Assembly: GCA_025210735.1 (NCBI GenBank)
Contig: JAOARD010000018.1
Coordinates: 1 to 33,760 of the forward strand
Direction: 5' to 3'
Source: Bacteroidales bacterium
GTDB lineage: Bacteria; Bacteroidota; Bacteroidia; Bacteroidales; UBA6680
Length of the DNA stretch: 33,760 nt
Shown: piece by piece, positions 31,408 through 33,760 of the stretch
Position numbering within the stretch: position 1 is the first letter of the stretch
Layout of the letters: the number at the start of each line of letters is the position of its first letter
Translations under genes and position numbers: made by a program
Notes under the pieces: model-generated
What the model saw: the letters and a program-made list of their open reading frames with translations, nothing else
Told to the model about the DNA's origin: nothing
Database searches by the model: none

Positions 31408-33435
31408 ATGAGGTGCATTCGTTTAAAAAATAAACAGGATTTATTCGCCCTTGAAAAATTAAATTCATTAAAAGGGCAAAATATTCTTAAAAATTATCCA
31501 CTTCATAAGAGATGGATGGATAGGGCAATCAAGGAAATACAGTATGGTAATAGAATTGCTTTTGGTGTATTTCAACAAGAAGAACTAATTGGTTCTGTAA
31601 TTATGAAGTTTGGGTTTTCTCAGGAACTGGAACTTAAAAACTTTATTGTAAAGACAGATGATTCAGATTCTGAAATGCAACCAGATACTATACGATTAAA
31701 AATCCTTGAGCAAGTAAACAAATTCTGTCAAAAAAATAGATTTGAAAAGTGTGTTATTGATATTATTACAAATGATTTAAACGAAATAAATTTCTTTTTA
31801 AAGACTGGTTTTAAAGTAGTCCACTTAAAGGAATCGTCATATAAATCTAATCAAAATACTTATTCTTTATTAAAGCAGGTTGAGCCAGTTTACAATGATG
31901 ACCCTTTGGATTTTCTTAAAATGGTAAATTGGATTTTAGAGTATAAATATAGCTTTCAAAATATATCATCACCTGTAGGTACTAATTTTGAAGATTGCTC
32001 AAGAATCTTTGATTCAATAAGTTTTGAATTGGACAACAATAGAATTTCTAAAGAATACGCTATATCTGGAGAAGCTATTGTTGACATTGATAGTATGAGT
32101 AAAATCCCTGAGAAATATTATGATGAACTTACAGGTCTTTATTCCAAAGATGCGGAAATTAAACTGCTGTTTTCTCAAGCCAATAATTCTAAGGTTCAAT
32201 CATACGGTATTAAAGAGTTTTCATATTCTGACATTTTAAAACTTTTAGGAGAAGATAATAACGTTTCAAAAATTCCATTTGATTGCTACGAGACTGGTGG
32301 TTTATTTTATTTTGTTGATGAGCGTTTTATAAATATGATCGAAAGATGTCAAGGAGAATTATTTAATGTTTCATCTTTTATTTTGTATTTAGTTGATGGT
32401 TTAGGAGCATCATTAAAAGTAGGTCAAACTATATTCTTTTGTAAATACAATACATTTACACAAAAATTAACTTTAATGGGATTTTCTAATATTGAAGCTA
32501 TATGCAGTCATGCTTATAGTAAGATTTTAACAGATTTTAGAGAAGACACCCAATTTATCAAAGAAACATTCGGGGATTTTTATGATCCATATGAGAAAGA
32601 GGATTGGAATTTTTATACATCATTTCTCCAATCGGTTTCCAGCGAAAATCTCCTTAGAAATGATATGACAGCAGTAAGACTTGAACCTATCTCTTTATTA
32701 AAAAATGAATGCGAAATTTTACCATCTTTAGACCTTGAAGTTCAGAATTATGTTTCAGATAGTTTGAAGGAGTTAATTATTGAGTCAATATATATAGATA
32801 AAAGGTCAGCTAACAACATATTACAAAATATAGATATTATTAATAGCTCAAGAAATTCATTCAAAAACGATTTAACATTGACACCTAAAGTATTTATATC
32901 ATATAGTCATAAAGACAAGGACTTCGCAGATATGATAAAAAATATTATCGAAAGCGAAGGCTTTGATGTTATCATAGATATTAATGACTTGCAGACAGGG
33001 ACAGAAGTTAAAGATTTTATTAATAAGAGTATTAAAGAATCAGATATTACTTTAACTATTATTTCTAAAAATAGTATAAGTTCTTCTTGGGTTGCAATTG
33101 AAACATTAACAAGTCTTTATACTAACAATATTGTTGGTCGAAAATTATTTCCATGTGTTTATGACCAAGAATTATTTAAAAGTGACTTTGTTGATGAAAT
33201 GTATGATGTCTTGGATTTAAAGATTGATGAGCTAATAACTAGAATTGGAAAACGCAATGCAAAAAAACGGCCTGCTGTGGATTTGGATAACGAAAAGAAT
33301 AGGCTACAAGCTCTTCATGGAAATTTAGCTTCAATTGTTGATAATATAAGAAACATGGGGTGCATTGATTTTTATACTGATTTTGAAAATGCAAAAGATA
33401 AACTGATTAAAGACTTAAGGAATACCAGCCGCTAA
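31408..33435 (+). CDS. GNAT-like N-terminus fused to a C-terminal TIR domain
   Basis: A 675-residue soluble protein. Residues 1-155 look like a GNAT acyltransferase fold: RIAFGVFQQEELIGSVIMKF, then FEKCVIDIITNDLNEINFFL and KTGFKVVHLKESSY, the last resembling the usual final strand-turn of the fold. The acetyl-CoA loop motif (Q/RxxGxG/A) is not evident, so the domain may bind rather than catalyse. Residues about 160-490 form an unassigned middle region. A TIR domain occupies about 494-625: KVFISYSHKDKDFADMI at the start and SSSWVAIETLTSL, where E565 is in the position of the catalytic glutamate of NAD-cleaving TIRs. A helical tail follows. TIR NADases with a sensor domain are typical abortive-infection effectors. 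The gene abuts the small upstream gene. Confidence 0.78.
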   Translation: MRCIRLKNKQDLFALEKLNSLKGQNILKNYPLHKRWMDRAIKEIQYGNRIAFGVFQQEELIGSVIMKFGFSQELELKNFIVKTDDSDSEMQPDTIRLKILEQVNKFCQKNRFEKCVIDIITNDLNEINFFLKTGFKVVHLKESSYKSNQNTYSLLKQVEPVYNDDPLDFLKMVNWILEYKYSFQNISSPVGTNFEDCSRIFDSISFELDNNRISKEYAISGEAIVDIDSMSKIPEKYYDELTGLYSKDAEIKLLFSQANNSKVQSYGIKEFSYSDILKLLGEDNNVSKIPFDCYETGGLFYFVDERFINMIERCQGELFNVSSFILYLVDGLGASLKVGQTIFFCKYNTFTQKLTLMGFSNIEAICSHAYSKILTDFREDTQFIKETFGDFYDPYEKEDWNFYTSFLQSVSSENLLRNDMTAVRLEPISLLKNECEILPSLDLEVQNYVSDSLKELIIESIYIDKRSANNILQNIDIINSSRNSFKNDLTLTPKVFISYSHKDKDFADMIKNIIESEGFDVIIDINDLQTGTEVKDFINKSIKESDITLTIISKNSISSSWVAIETLTSLYTNNIVGRKLFPCVYDQELFKSDFVDEMYDVLDLKIDELITRIGKRNAKKRPAVDLDNEKNRLQALHGNLASIVDNIRNMGCIDFYTDFENAKDKLIKDLRNTSR

Positions 33436-33627
33436 TCGAATAGACGGACGTGAGCTATAGAGCCCACGTTGCGCCTCTCACAGTTCTACTGAGTTATGTC
33501 GAAGTACCACCGTACGTACGCTGGCTTTGCCCCTTCCTTTCGAAGAAATGTATTTCATACATCTCTTTTCTCAGGAACATATAAGGCGGTTCTTCAAATT
33601 ATAAGAAAGAAACAAATATATAGATAA
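33436..33627. other. Spacer after the TIR island with imperfect palindromes
   Basis: No gene is seen. ACGTGAGCTATAGAGCCCACGT (33448-33469) is an imperfect palindrome, and ATGTATTTCATACAT is a smaller one further on. The stretch from the palindrome to about 33,540 is markedly more GC-rich than the island and may be an intergenic repeat. No T-tract marks a classical terminator. Confidence 0.4.
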
Positions 33628-33760
33628 TTAAACACAATGTGTTTGGTTAAATAGAGAGTCTCTGTTTGTTGGTTTTGAAACTATTTGATACATCTCTATT
33701 AAAGGAATATATCCTCGTCTCTTCAAACGTTGCAAGGTTATTGTTGTTCCTAATATAGGA
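33628..33760 (-). CDS. Possible C-terminus of a minus-strand gene (runs off right edge)
   Basis: On the minus strand an open frame enters from the right edge and ends at a TAA at 33630-33628, giving 43 residues beginning PILGTTITLQRLKRRGYIPL. The composition looks protein-like and basic. A second minus-strand frame is also open for 37 residues, so the choice is weak. No family is recognised. Confidence 0.3.
   Translation of the reverse strand, partial: PILGTTITLQRLKRRGYIPLIEMYQIVSKPTNRDSLFNQTHCV

Overview
The window looks like chromosomal DNA of an AT-rich member of the Bacteroidota, most likely class Bacteroidia. The signs are promoter -7 boxes of the TAnnTTTG type, many signal peptides ending in ...AQ, SprB-type repeats with a type IX secretion (T9SS) C-terminal sorting domain, a TonB energy transducer with no Shine-Dalgarno sequence, and a preference for A/T-ending codons. 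No rRNA, tRNA or CRISPR array was seen. Genus cannot be named from the sequence.

Layout. (1) Positions 1-5,340 are mostly housekeeping: the start of a possible transposase running off the left edge, a Crp/Fnr-type regulator, a SulP anion transporter (minus strand), a TonB-like protein behind a textbook sigma-54 promoter, and fabG (minus strand). A bidirectional terminator separates the last two. (2) Positions 5,373-28,402 hold seven genes on the plus strand with mostly short gaps, probably one transcription unit. Six encode exported proteins with signal peptides: a helical-repeat protein, a 1,503-residue beta-rich protein, a giant (about 2,781 residues) SprB-repeat protein with a T9SS sorting domain, a 1,592-residue polymorphic toxin, a fibronectin type III protein and an outer-membrane barrel. 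The seventh is a small cytoplasmic protein whose start overlaps the toxin stop and which is best read as its immunity protein. The last third of the toxin and the immunity gene are far more AT-rich than their neighbours, as expected of an exchangeable toxin/immunity cassette. (3) Positions 28,403-29,522 are non-coding and packed with hairpins and repeats. (4) Positions 29,523-33,435 form an AT-rich, probably acquired defence-type island: a TIR-like protein with cysteine pairs, a SLATT/DUF4231-type membrane protein, a small unknown protein and a GNAT-TIR fusion. (5) The right edge may hold the end of another minus-strand gene.

How the genes may work together. The long operon reads as a surface apparatus that displays or delivers a modular toxin; the HExxH peptidase domain inside the toxin could release the C-terminal warhead. 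No T9SS core gene lies in the window, so export would rely on genes elsewhere. The TIR genes look like an NAD-depleting or membrane-damaging abortive-infection module. A repeat of about 170 bp occurs in inverted orientation at 997-1164 and 10,804-10,974, with a shortened third copy at 29,252-29,348. It links the first two regions physically and could allow inversion of a 9.6-kb segment ending just upstream of the giant adhesin gene. Functional statements rest on motif recognition by eye; no database search was run.
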